DNA of 64,000 nt from Bog-473 sp963706555 (GTDB taxonomy: Bacteria; Actinomycetota; Acidimicrobiia; Acidimicrobiales; RAAP-2): contig OY970164.1 of the NCBI GenBank assembly GCA_963706555.1, positions 2,976,001-3,040,000 of the forward strand, given 5' to 3'. A program made the position numbers and the translations under genes. Position 1 is the stretch's first letter, and every line of letters begins with the position of its first letter. The notes under the pieces are model-generated. The model made no database searches, was not told the DNA's origin, and saw only the letters and a list, made by a program, of their open reading frames with translations. This document shows positions 44,276 to 52,085 of this stretch, piece by piece.

Positions 44276-45199
44276 ATGAAATTCGGGTTCGCCATTCCGG
44301 CGTACGGCCCCTGGCTCGATCGTGACGCCACCGTCGCGTTGATTGAGGCAGGGGAGGAGCTCGGCTACGACTCGATCTGGTTCCCGGATCACATCGCGAT
44401 TCCCGAGTATGGGAAGGACTATCTCCTCCAGCCGCCCTTCTTGGAGCCGTTGGCGGCATGCGGATGGGGAATGGGCCTTACCCGCCGCATCCGTTTCGGT
44501 GTCGACGTCCTGGTCGCGCCGTACCGGCACCCCCTGCAGGTCGCGGCGATGGCGGGGACCTGGGCCCATCTCGAGCCCGGCCGCTTCGTACTCGGCGTCG
44601 GTATCGGCTACTTGCGGGGAGAATTCGAAGTGTTGGACACCGCGCCCTACGAGGATCGGGCTGCCGTGACCGAAGAATTCCTCAGAGTGATGCGCGACAC
44701 CCCCGAAGGCTTCATCCTCATGCCGAGCGCCAGCGTTCCGCTCTGGGTGGGAGGAAACAGCCCGAAGGCGCAACGCCGCGCCGGGCTCTTCGGTGACGGC
44801 TGGCACCCGCTGTGGATGCCGGCCGACGACTACGCCAGGGCGCGGGAGCTCATTCTCCACACGCGGGCCGAAGCCGGCCTGCCGTCAGAGTTCACGTTCT
44901 CCTACAGCTGCGGAGCGACCTCGGTGCTCGATCGCGACCCGGGCAATTGGCCGGCTCCCCGGGGGAGAGCACCGCTCGGAACCGAGTTCTCCTACGCGCC
45001 GGCCGAGATGGTGGATGGCGACCACCGCCCGCGTTTCGTCGGGACGCCAGAGCAGCTCGTGGAGGACTTCGGCCAGCTCGCCCGAGCCGGAGTCGACCAT
45101 GTGACACTCCGTTTCGGGTCGTTGGATGTCGGGCAGTTGGAGCGTTTTGCCCGTGAGGTACTTCCCGCGTTCGAGGGCCACGGAGCCCGGCCCTCGTAA
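44276..45199 (+). CDS. LLM class F420-dependent oxidoreductase (TIGR03619-like)
   Basis: 307 residues starting MKFGFAIPAYGPW, with SIWFPDHIAIPEYG, the RRIRFGVDVLVAPYRHPLQ segment and GRFVLGVGIGYLRGEFEVL, the pattern of the F420-binding TIGR03619 subgroup. A clear AAGGAG precedes ATG 44276. The last codons (GARPS and stop) are encoded by the first unit of a 17-bp tandem repeat that continues past the stop. Confidence 0.88.
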   Translation: MKFGFAIPAYGPWLDRDATVALIEAGEELGYDSIWFPDHIAIPEYGKDYLLQPPFLEPLAACGWGMGLTRRIRFGVDVLVAPYRHPLQVAAMAGTWAHLEPGRFVLGVGIGYLRGEFEVLDTAPYEDRAAVTEEFLRVMRDTPEGFILMPSASVPLWVGGNSPKAQRRAGLFGDGWHPLWMPADDYARARELILHTRAEAGLPSEFTFSYSCGATSVLDRDPGNWPAPRGRAPLGTEFSYAPAEMVDGDHRPRFVGTPEQLVEDFGQLARAGVDHVTLRFGSLDVGQLERFAREVLPAFEGHGARPS

Positions 45200-45250
45200 G
45201 AGCCCTCCCCTCGTGAGAGCCCGGCCCTTGTAAGAGCCCGCCCTCGTCGC
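45183..45250. repeat. 17-bp tandem repeat, four units
   Basis: GAGCCCGGCCCTCGTAA (45183-45199), GAGCCCTCCCCTCGTGA (45200-45216), GAGCCCGGCCCTTGTAA (45217-45233) and GAGCCCGCCCTCGTCGC (45234-45250), then a partial fifth copy running into the convergent SDR gene. The first unit includes the stop codon of the LLM gene. There are no spacers, so it is not a CRISPR array. Confidence 0.85.
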
Positions 45251-45257
45251 GCCCGGC

Positions 45258-46070
45258 CTAGTAAAGGCTCCGGAACTGGGGAATGACCTCCGGTGTCATT
45301 CCCCACAACGAGCGGATGATCGCCCCGCCGTCGACAATCAGGGTTTGGCCGGTGACGCGTGCAGCCAACGCTGAGGAAAGAAAGAGCACGCCGTTGGCGA
45401 TATCGCTCCCCCGTGGGGCGAGGAGGGGGTTCTTCTCATCGACGGCGTAGTGTCCTTCGGGCTGATCCTCGTTCCCGGTGCCGACATTCCCCGGGGCCAC
45501 GGCGTTGACCCTGATCCCGTAGCGCCCGAGTTCTTCGGCGAACGTCTTGGCCAGCGAGATCACGCCCGCCTTGGCCACTCCGTACGCGGCGTGGTAGCGC
45601 GAGCCGGTGAAGCCGTCGACAGACGCGAGTGCGACGAGAGAGCCCCCCGTCCCCTGCGTGATCATGTGACGGCTCACGATCTGCCAGAAGTCGAAGACCT
45701 GCGTGATGTTCTGGACGAGGTCCTGTTGCCATTCTTCGGGCGTGACGTCTTGGATCAGGCTCCAGCTCGCCTTTCCGATGATGTCGACGGCGACGTCGAC
45801 ACCGCCGAGCCCGGCAACTGCCTCGTCGACCGCTCGCTGGGCCTGCGCTCGATCTGTCATGTCGGCCACGACCGGGATTGCCGTGCCGCCGATCGACTCG
45901 ATCTCCGCGACGATTCCTTTCGCGCGGCCTTCGTCGATGTCGATGCATGCCACGGTGGCGCCGGCTTCAGCCAGCTTCAGCGAGCTCTGCCGGCCGTGCC
46001 CGGCGCGCTCGGGGATGAAGCCCGCTCCTGACACGATTGCCCGCTTCCCGGTCAGACCCAAGTCGATCAT
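45258..46070 (-). CDS. Short-chain dehydrogenase/reductase with an altered glycine motif
   Basis: 270-residue SDR. The nucleotide loop reads SGAGFIPERAGHGR instead of TGxxxGIG, with an insertion that spaces the glycines, followed by a normal CIDIDEGRA after strand 2. Catalytic residues are present: Ser in LASVDGFTG and YGVAK as YxxxK; NAVAPGNVGTG follows. Such glycine-motif variants occur in some actinobacterial SDRs and mycofactocin-type enzymes bind NAD tightly through insertions, but this one cannot be assigned. Ends with a long C-terminal tail (SLWGMTPEVIPQFRSLY). Confidence 0.85.
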   Translation of the reverse strand: MIDLGLTGKRAIVSGAGFIPERAGHGRQSSLKLAEAGATVACIDIDEGRAKGIVAEIESIGGTAIPVVADMTDRAQAQRAVDEAVAGLGGVDVAVDIIGKASWSLIQDVTPEEWQQDLVQNITQVFDFWQIVSRHMITQGTGGSLVALASVDGFTGSRYHAAYGVAKAGVISLAKTFAEELGRYGIRVNAVAPGNVGTGNEDQPEGHYAVDEKNPLLAPRGSDIANGVLFLSSALAARVTGQTLIVDGGAIIRSLWGMTPEVIPQFRSLY

Positions 46071-46224
46071 CGATGTCCCCTCCTAATTCTCACCACGTCA
46101 CGCACTGCGGCGGGCGAACGATCCTGGCTCCATGATGCTGCAAAAAGGCGAACGCGTCATTCGCGCGGCACGCGTGGATCAGGACGACGGCAACCTCGAT
46201 GGTAGTTTGCGTCAGGGGGTGAGC

Positions 46225-47169
46225 ATGGCGGACCTGCGGATCGACGACCTGGAGGCGATCGGTCACGGGATCGAACGGCCCGAACAGGTGCTCGTGGCTC
46301 GGGATGGGCGGGTCTACGCCTCGGACAAGGCATCGGCGGTGGCGCGAGTGCTTCCGAATGGCGGGTTGGAGCGCATGGGCCGGGCCGGGGGCGAGCCCAA
46401 CGGCATTGCCCTTGACCGCAATGGCCACTTCCTCATCGCCAACTTCGGCGCGGGTGCGTTGCAGGACCTCGATCCGGCCACGGGCGAACTCCACCTCGTC
46501 GTCCATGACGAGGTCGGCGGGCGCCCGCTCCAGTGGATCAACTTCGTCCTGGTCGACTCGTCGGGGGATCTCTGGGTATCGGTCTGTGGACAGAACCCCG
46601 ACCTGCGGCACACCATCGCCTACGGGACCCCCGACGGGTACCTCTTTCGGTCGGCCCCTCCTGATTACCTTCCCGTCGTGGTCGCCGAAGGGGTGAACTT
46701 TCCGAACTGCATGGCACTCGACCGCGACGAGGAGTACCTCTATGTGGTGCGCACCCTGCTGGCGGACGTGGTCCGTTTCCCCGTGCGTGGGTCCGGACTC
46801 GGCCCCGAGGAAACGTTCAGCCCGCCGCTCGGGGGGCGTCGTGCCGACGAGTACGGCGAGCACGCGAAGGCGCTCATCGCCGATCGTGCGGTCACGCGGC
46901 GATGGGGGATGGCGGACGGATGTGCGTTCGACGCGGAGGGGAACTTGTGGGTCACGCTGGCCCGGGCCAATCGTCTTGTGGCGGTCACACCCGATCGCGG
47001 CGTCCTCACGGTCGCGGACGATCCCGATGGCGTCCTTCTCAGCGGACCCACCAGCGTTGCGTGGGGCGGTTCGGACATGCGCGATGTGTATATCGGTTCG
47101 CTCGAGGTCCCCTACATCCTGAAGGGAAGGAGCTCTGTTCCCGGAATGCCGATGGTGCACCAGAGGTGA
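46225..47169 (+). CDS. SMP-30/gluconolactonase-like beta-propeller protein
   Basis: 314-residue six-bladed propeller pattern: GIERPEQVLVARDGRVYASD, GEPNGIALDRNGHFLIANF, FPNCMALDRDEEYLYVV, MADGCAFDAEGNLWVTL are successive blades with the asparagine and aspartate residues that bind calcium in SMP-30 lactonases. Members hydrolyse sugar or other lactones. ATG 46225 with AGGGGGTGAG upstream is preferred over ATG 46132, whose additional 31 residues look unrelated. Divergent from the SDR at 45258. Confidence 0.8.
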   Translation: MADLRIDDLEAIGHGIERPEQVLVARDGRVYASDKASAVARVLPNGGLERMGRAGGEPNGIALDRNGHFLIANFGAGALQDLDPATGELHLVVHDEVGGRPLQWINFVLVDSSGDLWVSVCGQNPDLRHTIAYGTPDGYLFRSAPPDYLPVVVAEGVNFPNCMALDRDEEYLYVVRTLLADVVRFPVRGSGLGPEETFSPPLGGRRADEYGEHAKALIADRAVTRRWGMADGCAFDAEGNLWVTLARANRLVAVTPDRGVLTVADDPDGVLLSGPTSVAWGGSDMRDVYIGSLEVPYILKGRSSVPGMPMVHQR

Positions 47170-47328
47170 TACCCGGCCGGCGCGTGCCCTGCACCGGTTG
47201 TGTCGCGCCAACGCGTCGCTTACATTCCCTGCGGTGCGTCCACGTCCACGTCCGCGACGAGGCGGGTATGCCGGGACTCGCTCGACGGTCAAAGGTTGAC
47301 CCTGACGCATACCCACAGGAGGTAACAG

Positions 47329-47979
47329 GTGGTTGAGGATGCCGACACGATGTTGTCCCGCAATGACGTCTTCGGTGCGCTGGGTACCTCGCGTGCCGTG
47401 CGGAGATTCGCCCCCAACCCGGTTCCAAGGGAAACAGTAGAGGCGCTCATCTGGGCCGCCACCCGCGCCGCCAGCCCGGAAAATGACCAACCCTGGGAAT
47501 TCGTCGTGGTGACGGACCCCGCGACCCGGGCGGAAGTGGGCCGTCTGGTGGCCGCCGCAGCCGACTTGCACGCCGCCTCGCTCCCTCCGACCGAGGATCC
47601 GAGTGTGCGCCGATCCCAAGAATCGGCCAAGCACCTCGTGCGGCACTTCGGGGAGACCCCGGTGATGATCTTCGTCTGTCACCACGTGGTCGACTACCCC
47701 GAGGCGTACGTGAATGCGGGCGTCGGTTTCAGCGGCGTCTTCATGGCCTCCGCCAACCTCCTCGCCGCCGCTCGCTCCTTGGGACTGGGTGCGGCCTTCA
47801 CGTTCACGCACATGCTGGCCGGCCCTGATCTGCCCAAACTGCTCGCGCTGCCCGATGATGTCGCCATTACCGTCACCATCCCGGTGGGCTGGCCCCTGGG
47901 GGAGGTCGGACCTGTCTCGAGGCGCCCTTCCGACCAGGTGCTGCACTGGAACCGGTTCGGGTCGAGGGATCCGGCGTGA
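47329..47979 (+). CDS. Nitroreductase-family flavoprotein
   Basis: 216-residue FMN-dependent reductase. SRAVRRFAPNPVPRETVEAL is the FMN phosphate-binding start, and AATRAASPENDQPWEFVVV plus LGAAFTF and VGWPLGE complete the family pattern. GTG 47329 has an excellent AGGAGGT site. In catabolic clusters such enzymes reduce enones or remove halogen or nitro groups; the substrate is unknown. It stands alone in direction with 159 nt upstream. Confidence 0.88.
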   Translation: MVEDADTMLSRNDVFGALGTSRAVRRFAPNPVPRETVEALIWAATRAASPENDQPWEFVVVTDPATRAEVGRLVAAAADLHAASLPPTEDPSVRRSQESAKHLVRHFGETPVMIFVCHHVVDYPEAYVNAGVGFSGVFMASANLLAAARSLGLGAAFTFTHMLAGPDLPKLLALPDDVAITVTIPVGWPLGEVGPVSRRPSDQVLHWNRFGSRDPA

Positions 47980-47998
47980 GCGCTGGGCGCAGGGTCCC

Positions 47999-48027
47999 TT
48001 GTGGGCCGCTGACTTCATCGCTACTAT
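47999..48027 (+). promoter_or_regulatory. Candidate promoter for the VOC-like gene
   Basis: TTGTGG (47999-48004), 17-nt spacer, TACTAT (48022-48027), about 100 nt upstream of ATG 48128. The AT-rich stretch after it (CTTTATCGATCATTGTAAG) may hold an operator. Confidence 0.4.
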
Positions 48028-48127
48028 GACCTTTATCGATCATTGTAAGCATTGCAGCAGGTAGAACCAGGGGTGGAAGGTCGAGGGGGGAGTGCCCGCC
48101 GACCGTGAGGCATCCGAGGAGGAGCCA

Positions 48128-48694
48128 ATGTCACAGCGGATCACGCACAGCGAATGTATCTACGCGCCGGGAGACGGTGATCTGGTCAAAGAGCTGTTCG
48201 TCGCTCTCGGCTTCGCCGTCACGAAGGTCGAGCCGTACCCGTACATCATCGCCCACGTAGACCCCGACGTGATGGACGTCATGAGCAACGTGATCTACGC
48301 CTCGGAGCTGACCGAGATGCAGCAACAGTTCGAAAAGACGCTCCAAGAGACCTTGGCCGGATCGGCGGAATTCCGCGAGGCCACTGACAACTGGGAGAAG
48401 GACTTTCGCGACGACCCGCAGCGGTCGGTCCACTTCGGCTTCGAGTATGCCTCTCGCGAAAGCTTCCAAGCCACCATCGATCGGCTACGCGAAGCAAGCG
48501 GCCCGGGGAAGCCTCTCGAAGGTCGTCTTCTCGTGACCGGCGTCTACTTCCCCGGTGACGAGGGATCGATCACCGAGACGATGGCACAGGGATTCGTGTG
48601 GACCGACGTGATGGCCTCGGGGATTCTCACCTTCGGCCAGCACCTCGAGCTGCAGTGGCACATCGAACCATCGGTCGTGCCGACGCCCGCCTAG
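48128..48694 (+). CDS. Small protein with a VOC (glyoxalase-like) N-terminal pattern
   Basis: 188 residues, function unknown. The start THSECIYAPGDGDLVKELFVALGF resembles the first beta-alpha unit of vicinal-oxygen-chelate proteins, followed by IIAHVDPD; HFGFEYASRESFQATIDRL repeats the pattern in the second half. Two beta-alpha-beta-beta-beta modules would fit. Metal ligands cannot be assigned. ATG 48128 follows GAGGAGGAG. First of three small genes transcribed towards an amidohydrolase. Confidence 0.6.
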   Translation: MSQRITHSECIYAPGDGDLVKELFVALGFAVTKVEPYPYIIAHVDPDVMDVMSNVIYASELTEMQQQFEKTLQETLAGSAEFREATDNWEKDFRDDPQRSVHFGFEYASRESFQATIDRLREASGPGKPLEGRLLVTGVYFPGDEGSITETMAQGFVWTDVMASGILTFGQHLELQWHIEPSVVPTPA

Positions 48695-48862
48695 GGCAGG
48701 GAGCTCGACGCCAACGTCGGGCCCTGCGCGCCGCCGCGTGCGCGTACCTCCTGACCGAAACTGTGCGATGTCGAACGGAGGTGTGTCCTGTGGCGCACGA
48801 CGAATTCGACCGTCAGGCACCCGGCTGGAGATGACCGTCCGATTCTTCCTTGCCACTCGCTG

Positions 48863-48892
48863 TTGACTGCCGTAATGTGTCAATGCTTATAG
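48863..48892 (+). promoter_or_regulatory. Candidate promoter and TTGAC/GTCAA inverted repeat
   Basis: TTGACT at 48863-48868 and TTATAG at 48887-48892 with an 18-nt spacer, 33 nt before ATG 48926. The inverted repeat TTGAC-N11-GTCAA (48863-48883) overlaps the -35 and spacer and may be an operator. Confidence 0.4.
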
Positions 48893-48925
48893 AAACAGCG
48901 CAGCGCAAAGTGGGGGAGGTCGGAC

Positions 48926-49246
48926 ATGGCATATGTCGTCGATACGGTGCAGATGGACCCTGGCAACGCCCAGGAGTATCTGCGTCTGGTGGAGACGGAG
49001 GCTGTGCCCGTGATGACCGAAGCCGGTGCAGGTTTCGTCTCGTGCTGGGAGACCTCGGGTGAGCTCGGCGAAGAGGTCAGCATCAAGACCATCTGGTCGT
49101 TCACGGATCACGTCGAGTGGAACGTCATCCGCAAGAACATGGTCCTCGACCCCCGCTACTACGAGTACTCCCAGAAAATCGCGCAGCTCCGGACCGGGGG
49201 GACGCGTCGGTTCTTCTATCCCGCATCGTTCTCCCCTTTGCGCTAG
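48926..49246 (+). CDS. Small alpha/beta-barrel (NIPSNAP/Dabb-like) protein
   Basis: 106 residues with a ferredoxin-like fold pattern: YVVDTVQMDPGNAQEYLRLV opening, VSIKTIWSFTDHVEWNVIRK central strand-helix, and a short C-terminal tail. Dimeric alpha/beta-barrel proteins of this size include antibiotic-monooxygenase-like, EthD-like and NIPSNAP proteins. Strong GGGGGAGGT site before ATG 48926. Context (SDR, amidohydrolase, D-aminoacylase downstream) suggests a small isomerase or cyclase-like helper, which is inference. Confidence 0.6.
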   Translation: MAYVVDTVQMDPGNAQEYLRLVETEAVPVMTEAGAGFVSCWETSGELGEEVSIKTIWSFTDHVEWNVIRKNMVLDPRYYEYSQKIAQLRTGGTRRFFYPASFSPLR

Positions 49247-49292
49247 AGCACTGGACCGATCGAATGACTGACCGCAACATTCGCCACACGGC

Positions 49293-49985
49293 ATGGGGGT
49301 ACCACGGGTGCTGAGACGATTCGAGATCTACACGATGGCTGACGGGGCCCCCCCTGAGAAGGTGCGCGAGCTCGAGGAGGCATTCCGGCGCTGCGGCGAT
49401 TTCATCCCCGAGATGACCCACTCCGTCGTGGGAAACAACCTGTCCGACATCGACGTCCAGATGGTATGGGAACACGGTTACGAGTCACCGGAGGCCTATC
49501 AGCGTTACATGGTGCACCCGTTCCACGCCAACATTTTGGATCGTTACCTTCTCAACGACTGTCCCGAGCGCATCGTCGGCGCGAGCCCATTGGGCGACGG
49601 CACGCTCGTGGGTTACGCGTGCGACGGACCCACCTACCTGCTGCGGGACGGCATGCGCAAAGTGGTGCTGTTCGGTCTTGAGGGCCCCGAGGAAGGGCAA
49701 AAGGCGTTCGTCGAGGACGTGCGCGCGCTGGCCGGCTCCGAAGACGGCGTGATCTTGTCGGTCATCGAGCCGAACACGTTCGGTGTCGCATGGTTCGACG
49801 GTGTCACGCCGATGCTCCCGCCCTCGCAGTGGACGCACGTGTGGGAGCTCGGATTCGAGTCGGCCGAAGCCTACAACGCGTATCAAAGAGGTCCGTCGCC
49901 ACTGGCGCGCGCCGAACGCGACGGGTGGTCGGGAATCGACGTGGTGCGTCAAGCCGTAGAAATGCACTACGACGTGAAATTATAG
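49293..49985 (+). CDS. Two-module alpha/beta-barrel (Dabb-like) protein
   Basis: 230 residues made of two ferredoxin-like halves. The first, RRFEIYTMADGAPPEKVREL to SPEAYQRYMVHPFH, has the stress-responsive A/B-barrel (Dabb) signature including the PEAYQRYM-HP segment. The second, VVLFGLEGPEEGQKAFVEDV to SAEAYNAYQRGPSP, repeats it. Start ATG 49293 or GTG 49308 (which has GGGGG upstream). It is 14 nt before the amidohydrolase gene. The function of the pair is unknown; Dabb proteins may be cyclases or cofactor-free isomerases. Confidence 0.65.
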   Translation: MGVPRVLRRFEIYTMADGAPPEKVRELEEAFRRCGDFIPEMTHSVVGNNLSDIDVQMVWEHGYESPEAYQRYMVHPFHANILDRYLLNDCPERIVGASPLGDGTLVGYACDGPTYLLRDGMRKVVLFGLEGPEEGQKAFVEDVRALAGSEDGVILSVIEPNTFGVAWFDGVTPMLPPSQWTHVWELGFESAEAYNAYQRGPSPLARAERDGWSGIDVVRQAVEMHYDVKL

Positions 49986-49999
49986 ATCGGGAGCGACAG

Positions 50000-51250
50000 A
50001 TGGTGACCGAAGAAGAAGAAGAAGGGCAAAGTCTCGAACTACCGAAATTCATCTCGGTCGACGACCACGTCGTCGAGCCGCACGGTCTCTGGCAGGACCG
50101 CTTGCCCTCCAAGTACAAGCAGCAGGGGCCTCGCGTGCAGCGTCAAAAGGGTCAGGTCGTGTACAGCCCGACGGGACAGCCGGGATTCGCCGTTTCCGAG
50201 GGGCCGGACTCCCGTTGGTGTGACGTCTGGTACTACGAGGACACCGCGTGGCCGATGCACGCCGCCTTCGCCGCGGTCGGGCCCACCGCGCTGCTGCCGG
50301 CGACGACGGCCCTCACCTACGACGACTTGTTGCCGGGTTGCTTCGATCAGGGTCACCGGCTGGCTGACATGGATGCCAATCACACAGAGGCCAGTCTCTG
50401 CTTCCCGACGGTGCCCCGGTTCTGCGGCCAGCTGTTCCTCAATCGTCAGGACATGGAGCTGGCCCGGCTCTGCGTCCGCGCGTACAACGACTTCATGATC
50501 GAGGAGTGGTGCGGCGGCCCGGGCGCGGGTCGTTTGATCCCGCTGACGCTTGTCCCCTTGTGGGACGCCACACTGGCTGCCGACGAGGTGCTCCGATGCG
50601 CCGACCTGGGTTCGCATGCGGTGGCCTTCTCCGAGAGCCCATCGGAGCTCGGACTGCCGAGCATCCACACCGAAGAGTGGGAGCCGTTCTTCGCCGCGTG
50701 TGCCGAGACGAACACCGTCATCAACATGCACATCGGCTCGTCGTCGAAGCAGTCACAGACTTCGCCGGGTGCACCGATGATCGCCATGGTGGCCCTCACG
50801 TCGGAGAACTCAGTCCATGCCCTGGTGGACTGGCTGCTGTGTGGCGCACTCGCGCGGTACCCGAGCCTCAAAATTGCCCTGAGCGAGAGCCAGGTCGGGT
50901 GGATGCCGTTCATCCTCGAGCGACTGGACAGCGCCTGGCGCAGGAGCAAGAACTATGACCCCAGCATCTACGAACGAATTCCCGAGCCTCCGAGTTCGTA
51001 CGTTCCCAACCGGGTCTTCGCGTGCGTCTTCGATGACTCGGTCGGCCTGGCCCTTCGGGATCATGTCGGGATGAGCCAGATCATGTTCGAAACCGACTAC
51101 CCGCACGCCGACTCGACCTTCCCCGAGTCGAAGCAGGTGGCGGAAAAGATGATTGCTGAATCCGGGCTCTCGACGCCCGAGGCGCACCAATTCCTGCGGG
51201 CCAACGCGATCGCCTGCTACGACCTGCAGCAGTTCGGCATCAACCGCTGA
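50000..51250 (+). CDS. Amidohydrolase family 2 (metal-dependent TIM-barrel hydrolase/decarboxylase)
   Basis: 416 residues, a paralogue of the protein at 7594: SVDDHVVEPHGLW, LADMDANHTEASLCFPTVPRF, INMHIGSSS and FETDYPHADSTFP with the catalytic Asp. The start has an unusual acidic stretch VTEEEEEG. Family members act as decarboxylases or hydrolases of cyclic acids with a single divalent metal. Likely one transcript with the SDR at 51285 and the D-aminoacylase at 52078 (34-nt gap, then an 8-nt overlap). Confidence 0.88.
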   Translation: MVTEEEEEGQSLELPKFISVDDHVVEPHGLWQDRLPSKYKQQGPRVQRQKGQVVYSPTGQPGFAVSEGPDSRWCDVWYYEDTAWPMHAAFAAVGPTALLPATTALTYDDLLPGCFDQGHRLADMDANHTEASLCFPTVPRFCGQLFLNRQDMELARLCVRAYNDFMIEEWCGGPGAGRLIPLTLVPLWDATLAADEVLRCADLGSHAVAFSESPSELGLPSIHTEEWEPFFAACAETNTVINMHIGSSSKQSQTSPGAPMIAMVALTSENSVHALVDWLLCGALARYPSLKIALSESQVGWMPFILERLDSAWRRSKNYDPSIYERIPEPPSSYVPNRVFACVFDDSVGLALRDHVGMSQIMFETDYPHADSTFPESKQVAEKMIAESGLSTPEAHQFLRANAIACYDLQQFGINR

Positions 51251-51284
51251 AATCGGGGCTTCTGGGCCGAGAGAGGGGAGCGCA

Positions 51285-52085
51285 ATGCCGCAAGCCGGAA
51301 ATCACGCCATCGTGACCGGGGGCTCATCGGGGATCGGGAGTTCCATCGTCGAGCGACTCCTGCAGGCCGGCACGCGCGTCGCCATCTTGGACGTGCAGAA
51401 GCCGGGTCGTGACGTGGATGCCGCGTTCATTGCATGTGACATCACCGATGAGGCCGACGTCGTCGCAGCCACCGCCGAAGCGGTTGAGCGCCTGGGCGGG
51501 CTGGACCGTGCCTTCCTCAATGCCGGCATCGGCGCATCGGGGGCCATCGTCGACACCTCGGCGCAGGAATGGGACCGCGTGCAGTCGGTTGACCTGCGTG
51601 GTGTCTTTCTCACCCTTCGCGAAGCCGCGAAGATCATGCTGGCTGCGGGCACCGGCGGGTCGATGGTGGTCACCAGTTCCGTGTGCGGCTTCCTGGTCGA
51701 CCGTCGTATGGCGCCCTACAACTCGGCCAAAGCCGGTGCGATCGCGCTGGCCAAGGTGGCGGCGGCCGAGCTCGGGCACGCCGGGATCCGGGTGAACGTG
51801 GTCGCCCCGGGCGTGACCGACACGCCGATGGCCCAGAAGACAGATACGACGCTGATCGGTTACAGGGAGGCCATGACCCATCGCACGCCCCTGGGAGGAT
51901 TCGGCGACCCACGTCACGTGGCTGATGCCGCCGTCACCCTCTCAGATCTGGAATGGGTCACGGGACAGGTGGTGGCCGCAGACGGAGGATTGTCCCTCTT
52001 CAGCCCCATCGACATGGAGGACTTCTTGCCAGAACCTGGCGCAGGATTCATCGGCGCAGCCGGTTCGGAGGTGGGCGATGCTTGA
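51285..52085 (+). CDS. Short-chain dehydrogenase/reductase (SDR)
   Basis: 266 residues with TGGSSGIG at about 11-18, an acidic ILDVQKPG after strand 2 (NAD preference), LNAGIG, Ser in TSSVCGF and YNSAK as YxxxK. The C-terminal part has TGQVVAADGGLSL, the usual end of classical SDRs, plus an extra tail of about 30 residues. Strong GAGAGGGGAG upstream of ATG 51285. Overlaps the D-aminoacylase gene by 8 nt. Confidence 0.9.
   Translation: MPQAGNHAIVTGGSSGIGSSIVERLLQAGTRVAILDVQKPGRDVDAAFIACDITDEADVVAATAEAVERLGGLDRAFLNAGIGASGAIVDTSAQEWDRVQSVDLRGVFLTLREAAKIMLAAGTGGSMVVTSSVCGFLVDRRMAPYNSAKAGAIALAKVAAAELGHAGIRVNVVAPGVTDTPMAQKTDTTLIGYREAMTHRTPLGGFGDPRHVADAAVTLSDLEWVTGQVVAADGGLSLFSPIDMEDFLPEPGAGFIGAAGSEVGDA

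Noticed and set aside
45183..45250. CRISPR array
   Set aside because: Units are 17 bp and directly adjacent without unique spacers, and no cas genes are present.
7448..48041. Shared 11-mer CTTTATCGATC at 7448-7458 and 48031-48041, both intergenic
   Set aside because: Two occurrences of an 11-mer in 64 kb are expected by chance in many cases, and the surrounding bases do not match well.
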